A DNA stretch of 37,307 nucleotides from a virus. The translations under genes and the position numbers were made by a program. Under the pieces are notes generated by a model, which saw only the letters and a list, made by a program, of their open reading frames with translations, made no database searches and was not told the DNA's origin. This document shows positions 1 through 7,280 of this stretch, piece by piece. The stretch is from positions 1 through 37,307 of the IMG/VR virus record IMGVR_UViG_3300009187_000041. One strand, written 5' to 3'. How positions within the stretch are numbered: position 1 is the first letter of the stretch; each line of letters starts with the position of its first letter.

Positions 1-564
1 AGCGACAACCGCCTTCTCAAACGGAACGTTCTCCTTCTCGAGAATGACAACCACACGCTTCATGAACTGAGCTGCAAGGGTTGGCATCTCTGCCTTAGAG
101 ATCTTGAAGTTGATGACCGAACAACGTGACTGCAACGGCTCGATAATACGATCCTTAAAGTTGCAAGTCAGGATGAAACCACAGTTAGCCGAGAACTCTT
201 CCATGAAGTTACGGAGAGCAGGTTGTGTTGACTGTGCATTAAGATAGTCAGCCTCATCGAGGATAACATACTTACGACCACCAGATAGTGAGATGGAGGA
301 GGCGAAACGAGCAATATCATTCCGCAAGGTATCGATACCACCGTTCATAGAACCGTTGATAACGATATAGTCACAACCCAGTTCCTCACACATGGCCTTA
401 GCAACCGTAGTCTTACCGACGCCAGCAGAACCAGACAGGATGAGGTTAGGGATATTCTTCTGATCGATAAACTGTTGGAACACAGTCTTCAGGTGTGTCG
501 GCAGGATAGTATCGGCAATAGTCTTAGGGCGATACTTCTCAACCCAGAGGAATTCTTCAAGCAT
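1..564 (-). CDS. 44: Sliding-clamp loader large subunit gp44 (partial, C-terminus beyond left edge)
   Basis: AAA+ ATPase subunit of the clamp loader, which with gp62 opens the gp45 clamp and places it on primer-template DNA. My translation from the ATG at 564 gives 188 residues in an open frame to the window edge. They begin MLEEFLWVEKYRPKTI, the typical N-terminus of the family. Walker A is GSAGVGKT at residues 45-52, Walker B is YVILDEAD at 99-106, and a downstream LQSRC matches the SRC arginine-finger motif. T4 gp44 is 319 aa, so roughly the C-terminal 40 percent is missing here. A GGAG ribosome-binding site lies upstream of the ATG, and gp45 ends 25 bases upstream, the same 45-44 order as T4. 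Gene 62 would be expected next to the left. Confidence 0.95.
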   Translation of the reverse strand, partial: MLEEFLWVEKYRPKTIADTILPTHLKTVFQQFIDQKNIPNLILSGSAGVGKTTVAKAMCEELGCDYIVINGSMNGGIDTLRNDIARFASSISLSGGRKYVILDEADYLNAQSTQPALRNFMEEFSANCGFILTCNFKDRIIEPLQSRCSVINFKISKAEMPTLAAQFMKRVVVILEKENVPFEKAVVA

Positions 565-589
565 AATATATCTCCATCACAAACAAAAA

Positions 590-1249
590 TTAACCGTCGT
601 ACTTAGAATTTGACTCCACAGCAATCCAGTATTCAACAGTCTCGCCCTTGAAGTGGCTGAGACCCTTAGACGAGATGGATACGTCATACTTGCCTGGAAT
701 CAACTTGATATTATCCGAACGGAATACCATACGGAATGTTGCATCGGTCTCACCGACTTCAACACTGAACGAGTCGTTGGTTGCACCCTTGGTATCCACA
801 GCCTGCAGGAGGATGCGACCTTCGATGCCGGTTACTGCAATGTCAGGAAGTTGTGAGACACTCAGTGCCTTCATGACACGGTTGAGTGCATCCTCGGTCA
901 GAGTGAAACGAACTTCAGGATTAGGCAGTTCGATCTCCTTGTCAGGAGCAACCATGATCAGTGATGGATCGCTGAATGCATACTTGAACTTATTACCACC
1001 CTCTGCAATCTCGACATACGAATCCTTAAGCGTCAGCTCAGGCTCATTGAAGAGTGAGACTGTACCAAGGAATCGGCTGAGGTCGTAGATAGCAAACGTC
1101 GAGTCAAATTCTTGACTGAGGAATGCACGAGCAAGGACAGACTTAGTAGGCGAAATGGTGCGTACTTGGTTACCCTGCTTAATCATAATATTCTGATTGA
1201 TCGACGAGAAGTTCTTGAGGATCTGTGTAGTATTCGAATTAAGCTTCAT
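590..1249 (-). CDS. 45: DNA polymerase sliding clamp gp45
   Basis: Trimeric processivity clamp for the replicative polymerase; in T4 it is also the mobile activator of late transcription together with gp33 and gp55. The 219-aa product is close to T4 gp45 (228 aa). It opens MKLNSNTTQILKNFSSIN, parallel to T4 MKLSKDTTALLKNFATIN, keeps the FAIYDLSRFLG segment, and ends with VALEADS-like IAVESNSKYDG. The ATG at 1249 follows a GGAG-type ribosome-binding site. A TGTACA-class promoter and a 16-bp inverted repeat occupy the gap upstream, so the gene can be transcribed independently of the glycosyltransferase gene upstream. It presumably also receives read-through transcription. Confidence 0.95.
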   Translation of the reverse strand: MKLNSNTTQILKNFSSINQNIMIKQGNQVRTISPTKSVLARAFLSQEFDSTFAIYDLSRFLGTVSLFNEPELTLKDSYVEIAEGGNKFKYAFSDPSLIMVAPDKEIELPNPEVRFTLTEDALNRVMKALSVSQLPDIAVTGIEGRILLQAVDTKGATNDSFSVEVGETDATFRMVFRSDNIKLIPGKYDVSISSKGLSHFKGETVEYWIAVESNSKYDG

Positions 1250-1272
1250 AATATAGTCTCCATGTTAAAATG

Positions 1273-1317
1273 ACTTATCCGCAGTCATTTACCAGTATAG
1301 CATGACTGCGGATAAGT
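1273..1317. repeat. Perfect 16-bp inverted repeat (hairpin) upstream of gp45
   Basis: Arms at 1273-1288 (ACTTATCCGCAGTCAT) and 1302-1317 (ATGACTGCGGATAAGT) are exact reverse complements with a 13-base loop. Minus-strand RNA from the upstream gene would form the hairpin followed by CAUUUUAAC, a weak U tract, so it could be a terminator or attenuator. The loop holds TATACT, the -10 of a TGTACA-class promoter, and one arm coincides with that promoter's spacer. It may therefore instead be an operator. Confidence 0.75.
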
Positions 1318-1322
1318 GTACA
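1294..1322 (-). promoter_or_regulatory. TGTACA-class promoter for gp45
   Basis: TGTACA at 1317-1322, a 17-base spacer, then TATACT at 1294-1299 on the minus strand. The leader to the gp45 ATG is about 45 bases. An A/T-rich stretch precedes the -35. It belongs to a set of nine identically spaced sites in the left half of the window. Confidence 0.7.
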
Positions 1323-1330
1323 TCACTATT

Positions 1331-2314
1331 TTACTTTTTATTCTTCTTAAGTTGTGCAGGATCTGCAGTAGCAGCCACACCGATCTGAGCAAGATCGACC
1401 AACGAACCGCCAAACACATACATGCCTACGTGCTGCAATTGAATCCATGGGCAGAGCCATACCTTCATACCAGCATTACGTACCCACTGACAGAACATAT
1501 AGTCTTCAGACAGATAACGTTCAGAGTATTCAGGACGATCACGGGCAGTGCCCTTGGCATCTTCAATAAACGCCAAAAGATCTTGGTTTGTTGCTTCTGG
1601 ATTCTTATCAATGAATGCCTTAAGTTCAGGTACTAACTGCGCACGCTTAGCATCGATAGGAGTATCGAAGAATGCCATGATATAACGTGAACCATCAAAG
1701 TGTTCTGTGCGAACATGATCTGGCTTATACGACTGCTGAGGATATGTTTCAGCAAACTTGTCAAAGGTATTACGACGGATCATCATGAATCCGGTACCAG
1801 CTTCAAGCACTTCGACCGGCTCACCAAGAGGAATCTCCGTAGCTCCGCCAGCAGGATTAAAGACGTAGTCGCCTACATACTTCTCAAGCTGATTAGGATC
1901 TTCATCAGCAAATCCCTTATCAACAGCATGCTTGATCTTTTCCCAGCTGATGCACTTCTTAGGATAAGGACCTGCGATGATGTCGTACTGGTCATCATCT
2001 GGATTCTCTGACTGTAGAGCCATCAGAGCAATAACATCGTTGGCATTAAAGCCGATATCAGAGTCAATGAACATCAGATGCGTATCACCAGAACGAATGA
2101 ACTCATCTGCACAATAGTTACGTGCACGAGTAATTAGCGACTCATTAAACAGGAAGTAGAATCTTACCTGAATTCCATAGTGAGTGCAAAGAGCTGAGAG
2201 GTCGGCAATAGAGCGGGCAAACATGCCCTGACACTGACCGCCATACATTGGAGTCGCGATAAAAAGCTTACGTTCGCGAAGCTTCTCGATTGGTACGTTA
2301 ATTTCAATTCCCAT
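1331..2314 (-). CDS. Putative GT-A family glycosyltransferase
   Basis: Predicted to transfer a sugar from a nucleotide-sugar donor; acceptor unknown. The 327-aa product starts with LFIATPMYGGQCQG (residues 17-30), a nucleotide-binding first strand. It then has ITRARNYCADEF (about 61-72) and HLMFIDSDIGF (79-89), whose DSD at 84-86 is the metal-binding DxD of GT-A enzymes. A later GTGFMMIRR segment also fits this fold. T4 alpha- and beta-glucosyltransferases that modify hydroxymethylcytosine are GT-B enzymes, so this is not their homologue. Its position in a block with dCMP hydroxymethylase still makes modified DNA one candidate acceptor, alongside virion or host glycans. The gene starts 2 bases after the DUF3310 gene ends, consistent with co-transcription. 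Confidence 0.7.
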   Translation of the reverse strand: MGIEINVPIEKLRERKLFIATPMYGGQCQGMFARSIADLSALCTHYGIQVRFYFLFNESLITRARNYCADEFIRSGDTHLMFIDSDIGFNANDVIALMALQSENPDDDQYDIIAGPYPKKCISWEKIKHAVDKGFADEDPNQLEKYVGDYVFNPAGGATEIPLGEPVEVLEAGTGFMMIRRNTFDKFAETYPQQSYKPDHVRTEHFDGSRYIMAFFDTPIDAKRAQLVPELKAFIDKNPEATNQDLLAFIEDAKGTARDRPEYSERYLSEDYMFCQWVRNAGMKVWLCPWIQLQHVGMYVFGGSLVDLAQIGVAATADPAQLKKNKK

Positions 2315-2316
2315 AA

Positions 2317-2760
2317 TTAATCCTTATATTCAGTATCATGTACATGGAGTTGCATTATTGCATAGTGGATAACCTTAAGCAGGTCCTTCCGCCATTCAGC
2401 GGGATCACCCTTACGACCGTATCGTTGGGTGTACTTCATCATATTCCCAATATTGAAACCGGTACCATGACCAGCATCAATGATGAATTCAGTTGCCTGG
2501 AATTTATTTCGGGAATAGTGCTGCTCGTAAGTAGCATCGACGTAAGACTGGATCTCTTTCAGAGTTTCGCCTTCATTGTATTTATAATCGATTAAATGCT
2601 TTGCTTGAATTCCTGGAATAAAATTATATGCTGGACCATTTAATCCTGCTGGAACTTCAATTTGTGGTCCACCACTTGGTCCGTTCTCAGTAATTACTGA
2701 TGGAAAACCTATAATACTAGAAGGAATAAAATCATTAGAAACTGTTGAATATTTACTCAT
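2317..2760 (-). CDS. DUF3310-family protein
   Basis: Function unknown; the family is common in phages and usually lies among nucleotide-metabolism genes. Of 147 residues, the C-terminal half (about 65-145) matches the DUF3310 pattern: HYSRNKFQATEFI, then GFNIGNMMKYTQRYGRKG, then DLLKVIHYAIMQL, the family's GN.IKY..R hallmark followed by a lysine-rich helix. The N-terminal 60 residues are low-complexity, rich in Pro, Gly and Ser, and unassigned. The start is TAATG-coupled to the stop of the SGNH-like gene upstream. Confidence 0.7.
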   Translation of the reverse strand: MSKYSTVSNDFIPSSIIGFPSVITENGPSGGPQIEVPAGLNGPAYNFIPGIQAKHLIDYKYNEGETLKEIQSYVDATYEQHYSRNKFQATEFIIDAGHGTGFNIGNMMKYTQRYGRKGDPAEWRKDLLKVIHYAIMQLHVHDTEYKD

Positions 2761-3797
2761 TATATAAAGAAGTCCTCAATAGTTGATGGTTTATGTTCAG
2801 GCAAGCCGCTCCACTTACGACCCTGCCAATGCGGATAGGAATTACGGGATAAATGGACAGACTTTGGCTTCTCCATGTGAGCAAAGTCTAGTTCACCCTT
2901 GTCGTTCATGAGATAGTCGACCCACTTGACGAACCTGACATTGGTGTCACGTACTAGTTCTTCCATTACATCCCTGAAGATGAGACGGATCTCATTACGA
3001 TCTTGCATAGTACCATAGAAAGAAGTACCCTTATAGTATCCGGTCTTAGGAAGTGCACGAGATTCATGTTCGATCGGAAGTAGTTCGTATGCAGACACAC
3101 TGATACCACCGTCAGACAGCTCGTTGAGTTGATCGAAGTATCTCTTGGCAAGATCCTTTGTGGCCTGACGGGGATCAGGTTGACGGCACAGATGATGGCG
3201 TACGTCGATGTTGCCGAAGTAGAACTCTGCAATCTCATGGTGAGGTTCGATGAACGACTGAAGACCTTCCTTCAGTGCACCATGCAGAGTCTTGAACGGA
3301 ACAGAGTTGACAAACCAGCCTGGACGGTACATGCAGATAGCATGACTGTCACCTGCAACAACCTTGGTTGTCGGAGTCATCTGCCTAAGAGTCTTGGCAG
3401 TATTCTCAATACGCTTCAGGTTTTCCCAGTCGACCTTTGCCCAGTCAGGATGGATCTCACCCTTCATACGTGGCTCAAGCATCTCAGAGTATTTAGGATG
3501 ATCGATCCACAGTGAGAAGACATTGCCCTTGAACTGAGAGTACCTAATCAGGTTGTCGATGTTACCGTAGTTCTTCATTCCACCGAATAGGTTAAGAGAT
3601 CCACCCCAGTCATTGCCGTGGTAGACACAAATACTATCGAATGAATTGATATCAGGATGTATGTCACCGGTACGGTCTAGATGTACGGTGTACCCATTCT
3701 CCTCCAGTTGGTTCGCATAGATTGCAGCCTGAGCCGCACGATGCGAATGGATGTTAGAGGAGATGTGGGTGAATGGTGAGGCTACAAGTGTTTTCAT
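2760..3797 (-). CDS. SGNH/GDSL-hydrolase-like protein
   Basis: Possible esterase or acyl-transfer type enzyme; substrate unknown. With the ATG at 3797 the product is 345 aa (a GTG at 3806 would add three residues). A central block I-like motif VVAGDSHAICMYRPG carries GDSH at about 149-152. FYFGNIDVRHHL (about 193-204) resembles the GxID.R.H version of block III, and SVHLSRNSYP near 313-322 supplies the terminal histidine. The N-terminal 120 residues (VYHGNDWGG and LFGGMKNY) are family-specific and unrecognised. A TGTACA-class promoter ends 7 bases before the ATG and no clear Shine-Dalgarno is present, so a leaderless message is conceivable. The upstream PLP-like gene stops at 3806 as TAGTG. 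Confidence 0.5.
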   Translation of the reverse strand: MKTLVASPFTHISSNIHSHRAAQAAIYANQLEENGYTVHLDRTGDIHPDINSFDSICVYHGNDWGGSLNLFGGMKNYGNIDNLIRYSQFKGNVFSLWIDHPKYSEMLEPRMKGEIHPDWAKVDWENLKRIENTAKTLRQMTPTTKVVAGDSHAICMYRPGWFVNSVPFKTLHGALKEGLQSFIEPHHEIAEFYFGNIDVRHHLCRQPDPRQATKDLAKRYFDQLNELSDGGISVSAYELLPIEHESRALPKTGYYKGTSFYGTMQDRNEIRLIFRDVMEELVRDTNVRFVKWVDYLMNDKGELDFAHMEKPKSVHLSRNSYPHWQGRKWSGLPEHKPSTIEDFFI

Positions 3798-3804
3798 ATT
3801 ATTC

Positions 3805-3833
3805 ACTATACATCAAGTGTGGCATAATGTACA
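3805..3833 (-). promoter_or_regulatory. TGTACA-class promoter upstream of the SGNH-like gene
   Basis: TGTACA at 3828-3833, 17-base spacer, TATAGT at 3805-3810. The site overlaps the 3' end of the PLP-like gene and is preceded by an A tract on the minus strand. The -10 ends 7 bases before the ATG at 3797. Confidence 0.6.
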
Positions 3834-4708
3834 TCTTTTTTTGGCCAGTCTCGGTAAGAATCTACACGGTCATAGATGGTGGGATCGTTAAGGACCGGTT
3901 CAGCACCGACGTTCCAGAAGAGGATGTTGCGGTCGGTATTCTTAGGAATGTACTTCCATACCTTACCGTCATATGTATCTATGCACGGAAACGGTGGCAG
4001 GTTCTCAGGCTTCTCGCTTTGTTGGAATGCCATCGGTTCAGAGATAACATCAGCACGACCAAGTTCACCGGCCTTCAGGTTACGTGATACAGCAACCGAA
4101 TGGAACTTGGCATTCGGCCATGCAATCTGCATTGCTCTTGAAAGAACGCCAGTTGAGATGGCCACGTAGACTTCATCAGGTGCTTCGATCTTAGATGCAG
4201 CCTTGACAATACCAGCAGTCACAAGTTCATGTTTCAAACCAAGTGGCACAAAGAATGCATCATCATTCTGGTCTGCCCAGTCGTTGGCAATCTTGTTCAG
4301 GTTCGGCATCGCAGCAATACGATGGAATGATGCCTCTGCACCTTGTTCGATACAACATGCCTGATGATGTGAGATGCGTTGAGCAGAAGGCATGAACAAC
4401 TTTACCTTCTTATCATAACGTTTAGCAACATCAAGGATAGACACACCAGCAAGACCGGTACGTGGCTGCACATACACAATGGTCGACTGATTGATCCTTG
4501 ACATCAGGCAGTCACCACCACGAACCTTTGTTCCTGTGATAAGATCGTCACGAACACAACGGACACCGTCATGCACAGTTACAACTGGATCTGGATATGG
4601 ATCTGTCCATGTGGCAGCAAGATCTAGATAATAGTCCTTGGCCTCTTGCCAAGATCTGTAGCCGACATCCTGGTTATATCCATCGATTACGTGGTTGTTA
4701 TGACTCAT
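3806..4708 (-). CDS. Fold-type-II PLP-dependent enzyme-like protein
   Basis: Tentatively related to the tryptophan-synthase-beta / D-cysteine desulfhydrase / ACC deaminase fold, enzymes acting on amino acids. In 300 aa, CVRDDLITGTKVRGGD (residues 51-66) aligns with the KRDDL..GNKxR motif whose lysine binds PLP, making Lys61 the candidate. A segment TGLAGVSILDVAKRYDKKVKLFMP (about 84-107) looks like the following Rossmann helix and strand. STGVLSRA (185-192) could be the phosphate-binding loop. The usual SNH after the lysine helix is not evident, so activity may differ or be lost. It overlaps the upstream gene by 4 bases (ATGA) and sits inside the candidate base-modification block, where an amino-acid-processing enzyme would make sense. 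Specificity cannot be inferred. Confidence 0.45.
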   Translation of the reverse strand: MSHNNHVIDGYNQDVGYRSWQEAKDYYLDLAATWTDPYPDPVVTVHDGVRCVRDDLITGTKVRGGDCLMSRINQSTIVYVQPRTGLAGVSILDVAKRYDKKVKLFMPSAQRISHHQACCIEQGAEASFHRIAAMPNLNKIANDWADQNDDAFFVPLGLKHELVTAGIVKAASKIEAPDEVYVAISTGVLSRAMQIAWPNAKFHSVAVSRNLKAGELGRADVISEPMAFQQSEKPENLPPFPCIDTYDGKVWKYIPKNTDRNILFWNVGAEPVLNDPTIYDRVDSYRDWPKKDVHYATLDV

Positions 4709-5853
4709 AGTGCCTTCACCATTTCTTTGTACTGCTCGACAGAGATGCCTGCCTGCTTAAGTATATAGTCGTCTGATGGGTGAGACGTCATACCGTTGAA
4801 GGTCTTTACCAGACCGAGGTCGAGCATTGCTCTTTGTCTTCCGAAGGGATGATCCTTGATGCGACATGACGACCAGACACTATCAAAGCAGAGATGGTCG
4901 TAGTCCGAACCTGGCTTAACGTAATTTTCAACCCATCGGATGAAGTCGCAGCATACATCCTCTGCGTTGTAGGGGTAGGCGCCTGTATCGGCATAAATCT
5001 TCTCCATCACCTTGTCTAGGAATAGTTCCTGTTTCATTCTGTCTGTGTTGTTGGCCAGATACGAGATACACTCGACTGCGTTCGTACCGTAGTAGAATGG
5101 ACTATCGAGGTTGCAGTACTCAGGATACCAGTCGCCGATGTCGGCGACCACTGCAGCATACTGGAACTTGTATTGACGAAGCCCATTGGCAACGTTCCAT
5201 GCTAACATCCAGTCACCGATCTCACGAAGATCTCTCTTGGTGTTACTGCCTTGAAGCCAGTCAGCAAGTTCTCTAGCTAGTCGTGGAGCATGCTCAGATA
5301 GGTAGTAGTCTCCACCCTTCTTGTAGTTTGCACCAGCAGGAACCTTAGGGAATGCAGGGAACTGATAGCCGACAGATGTATAGAATGGATACGGATGGTG
5401 GTTCACACGACGAACCATATCCTCGATCGACATACACTCGTATAGGTGAGGAAGTAACGTGTTGTGATAACCTGATGGCTTCTTCGAGTAGTTAATGCCA
5501 GATCCTGTTACACGATGCAGGATAAAGATATACAACCATTCAGGTAGACTGAAGTCGACATGCTTGCCCGTCCAGTCACGTGCGATGTACCCGCGCTCCC
5601 GTGTGTGGAAGCCTTGTTCCATTTTGTGGTAATATGGGTGTTCAGGAGTCCATCCATAGAAGACATCGTTAACGATCTGTGAGAAGCCGGCAAACTTACG
5701 TTCAACAACGTCGTACAGTTCTACGTTTTCGAGGAGGTCATCGCCCATCTGGCTTTCAGCATAGGCAACAGTCCCCAGGTTGCACTTGGCTTGCTGATCT
5801 TTAGCCAGTTCAAAATACCGAAGATATTCGTCATAATATTGTGTCAGTTCCAT
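4705..5853 (-). CDS. Helical protein resembling the aGPT-Pplase / amino-acid:DNA transferase group (tentative)
   Basis: I do not recognise this 382-aa protein with certainty. It is predicted mostly helical, with strongly patterned conserved-looking blocks: LPEWLYIFILHRVTGSGINY (residues 103-122), a YTSVGYQFPAFPK stretch, a GDYYLSEHAPRLARELA helix, QYAAVVADIGDWYPEY, and SPFYYGTNAVECISYLA. The late segment YNAEDVCCDFIRWVENY resembles the (V/A)E..LCEFDKY helix of the HMUDK/aGPT-Pplase superfamily. That superfamily acts on hydroxymethylated pyrimidines in phage DNA, from kinases to amino-acid:DNA transferases. Context supports this: dCMP hydroxymethylase, a UDG-like protein, an Nmad1 protein and a PLP-like enzyme are adjacent. 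The start overlaps the UDG-like gene by 10 bases. Family membership needs a profile search. Confidence 0.4.
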   Translation of the reverse strand: MELTQYYDEYLRYFELAKDQQAKCNLGTVAYAESQMGDDLLENVELYDVVERKFAGFSQIVNDVFYGWTPEHPYYHKMEQGFHTRERGYIARDWTGKHVDFSLPEWLYIFILHRVTGSGINYSKKPSGYHNTLLPHLYECMSIEDMVRRVNHHPYPFYTSVGYQFPAFPKVPAGANYKKGGDYYLSEHAPRLARELADWLQGSNTKRDLREIGDWMLAWNVANGLRQYKFQYAAVVADIGDWYPEYCNLDSPFYYGTNAVECISYLANNTDRMKQELFLDKVMEKIYADTGAYPYNAEDVCCDFIRWVENYVKPGSDYDHLCFDSVWSSCRIKDHPFGRQRAMLDLGLVKTFNGMTSHPSDDYILKQAGISVEQYKEMVKAL

Positions 5854-6197
5854 AGATATTCCATTGCTAAATCGAGTTGATGTCTCTCATACTCGGGGTT
5901 ATTTAGCTGTCTGTTCAGGGGAGATGGGTGAGGCATCATATGATGTGGGATATCGTCCATAGCCGATGATACGAAACCACCGAGGCATATGATCTTGTTA
6001 TAGCCTCGGCAGCATTCATTAATCCAACTATAATCTATATCCGACTTTTTGTACACACCTTCTTTGTGTATAACATTCGTGAATGAGAATTGGTTACAAT
6101 TAAGTTCATCCATCCATTTATGGAGTCGGATTAGTGTAGGATTCTTTTTCTTTTTAAAGCAAGGATTGATGCCAACTACTAGTACATTATGCTTCAT
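5844..6197 (-). CDS. Minimal uracil-DNA-glycosylase-superfamily protein
   Basis: Predicted nucleotide-base-recognising protein of the UDG fold. From the ATG at 6197 the product is 117 aa; longer in-frame starts only read the dCMP deaminase region out of frame. VVGINPCF (residues 7-14) matches motif A of the MUG/TDG-type families (GINP), and MPHPSPLNRQ (88-97) matches motif B (HPSPLxR), which inserts into the DNA minor groove. SFTNVI (38-43) and IICLGG (69-74) fit the central strands. At 117 aa it is much shorter than the usual 160-230. The start overlaps the end of the deaminase gene by 11 bases, implying coupling. In a phage carrying hydroxymethylcytosine it might remove or bind deaminated or modified bases. 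Confidence 0.6.
   Translation of the reverse strand: MKHNVLVVGINPCFKKKKNPTLIRLHKWMDELNCNQFSFTNVIHKEGVYKKSDIDYSWINECCRGYNKIICLGGFVSSAMDDIPHHMMPHPSPLNRQLNNPEYERHQLDLAMEYLWN
6027..6055 (-). promoter_or_regulatory. TGTACA-class promoter inside the UDG-like gene
   Basis: TGTACA at 6050-6055, 17-base spacer, TATAGT at 6027-6032. It lies within coding sequence, about 175 bases upstream of the ATG at 5853, so it would drive the aGPT-Pplase-like, PLP-like and following genes. Confidence 0.5.
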
Positions 6198-6630
6198 GAC
6201 ACAAATACATAACGCCAGCTTCCTGGAACATCTGCTTGGTAAGTAGCATCGAATCTCTCCAGAAGTCAGGAATGTCACTAGGATATTCCATGATCACCTT
6301 CTTGATACCAACTTGGATAATGCCCTTGGCACACTCAGAACAAACAGGAAGGCCGGTAACATAGAGGGTTGCACCGTTAAGTGACACACCAGAGTTGCAT
6401 GCATTATAGATGCAATTCATTTCACCATGTACTACATACTTATACTTATCCTCGCGAACATCATAACGAGCAGTTGTATCTTTGACACCGCGTGGGAAAC
6501 CGTTGTATCCTTGACTCAGGATCTGACCTTTGTCACCAACAGCAACGGCACCTATTTGTTTAGACGGATCCTTAGACCAGGTTGCAACATTCTTGGCAAT
6601 ATCCAAGTAACGCCGTGTCCATTTATTCAT
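6187..6630 (-). CDS. cd: dCMP deaminase
   Basis: Zinc enzyme converting dCMP to dUMP, feeding dTMP synthesis. The 147-aa product has the cytidine-deaminase signature: VVHGEMN (His68-x-Glu70) and PVCSECA (Cys97-x-x-Cys100) as zinc ligands and proton-transfer glutamate. The N-terminus MNKWTRRYLDIAKNVATWSKD is typical of phage dCMP deaminases. T4 Cd is 193 aa; this one is shorter. The start is TAATG-coupled to the dCMP hydroxymethylase stop, so the two dCMP-consuming enzymes are translated together. Confidence 0.92.
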   Translation of the reverse strand: MNKWTRRYLDIAKNVATWSKDPSKQIGAVAVGDKGQILSQGYNGFPRGVKDTTARYDVREDKYKYVVHGEMNCIYNACNSGVSLNGATLYVTGLPVCSECAKGIIQVGIKKVIMEYPSDIPDFWRDSMLLTKQMFQEAGVMYLCHEA

Positions 6631-7280
6631 TACTTTACCTTATCAAAGTGTCTAGAGTACACATGCAGGTTGCCGACATTCCAGATGATCTTTGGCCATG
6701 TCTTAAGATGAAGATCATCAGATAGTTGATTGGCAACATAGGACTGCCATGCATAATCATTACGATATCCGAAGACTACATCATTAGAACGCATCTGTAC
6801 TATGGCAATCAGCTGACCATCACGAATCATATACTGAACTGCATTAGTGCACATGAAGTCTGACATACCGTTATGGTTATAGTCATGCCACATAGTAGGA
6901 CGAGTATAGATCATCACAGCACGACGACTGTTAGGATTCTTTGTCAGTTCGTCGAGCACATTAAGATACTGGAATCCGTTGTCTTCACTGTAGATTGCCC
7001 AACCATAGTTAGAGTTGATCTTACCTTCAGACGAAGCAATCTGTTCCCAGATAGCCGGAGTCTTGCCAGGAATATCCTTGACATATAGAGACATCGACTT
7101 ATACCACTCAAGTTCACGCTGAATGTAGTCATCATTTACGTCACCGAAGATTGATGACTCGTCAGCTTCGAAGCATGCACCGATCATCTCGATAGTCTTA
7201 ACACCAGTCTTGTCAGTGACAAACCTACCCTGCTTCAGTTCTTCGATGAAGTATTCACGGATATGTTCAACTTTAAACAT
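6630..7280 (-). CDS. 42: dCMP hydroxymethylase (gp42-like)
   Basis: Thymidylate-synthase-fold enzyme that uses methylenetetrahydrofolate to make 5-hydroxymethyl-dCMP. From the ATG at 7280 the product is 216 aa and parallels T4 gp42 over nearly its whole length: TDKTGVKTIEMIGA, RELEWYKSMSLYVKDIPGKTP, SNYGWAIYSEDN, LHVYSRHF. The nucleophile is Cys144 in SDFMCTNAVQY (T4 Cys148). Asp175 in RNDYAWQ equals T4 Asp179, the residue that selects dCMP over dUMP where thymidylate synthase has Asn. The C-terminal tail is about 25 residues shorter than in T4. The start overlaps the Nmad1 stop as ATGTTTAA; an in-frame ATG at 7313 is less likely. This implies hydroxymethylcytosine in the phage DNA. Confidence 0.93.
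   Translation of the reverse strand: MFKVEHIREYFIEELKQGRFVTDKTGVKTIEMIGACFEADESSIFGDVNDDYIQRELEWYKSMSLYVKDIPGKTPAIWEQIASSEGKINSNYGWAIYSEDNGFQYLNVLDELTKNPNSRRAVMIYTRPTMWHDYNHNGMSDFMCTNAVQYMIRDGQLIAIVQMRSNDVVFGYRNDYAWQSYVANQLSDDLHLKTWPKIIWNVGNLHVYSRHFDKVK

Noticed and set aside
648-1088. Plus-strand open frames, e.g. opposite gp45, the glycosyltransferase and gp22
   Set aside because: They lie antisense to well-identified genes, lack ribosome-binding sites and family resemblance, and no plus-strand gene is supported anywhere.
2315-2343. TGTACA at 2338 upstream of the glycosyltransferase gene as a promoter
   Set aside because: At 17 bases the hexamer is ATTAAT and it abuts the ATG directly; no TANNNT at 16-18 bases.
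5844-6278. Longer 144-aa version of the UDG-like protein
   Set aside because: The extra 27 residues are an out-of-frame read of the dCMP deaminase end; the UDG motif begins right after the ATG at 6197.
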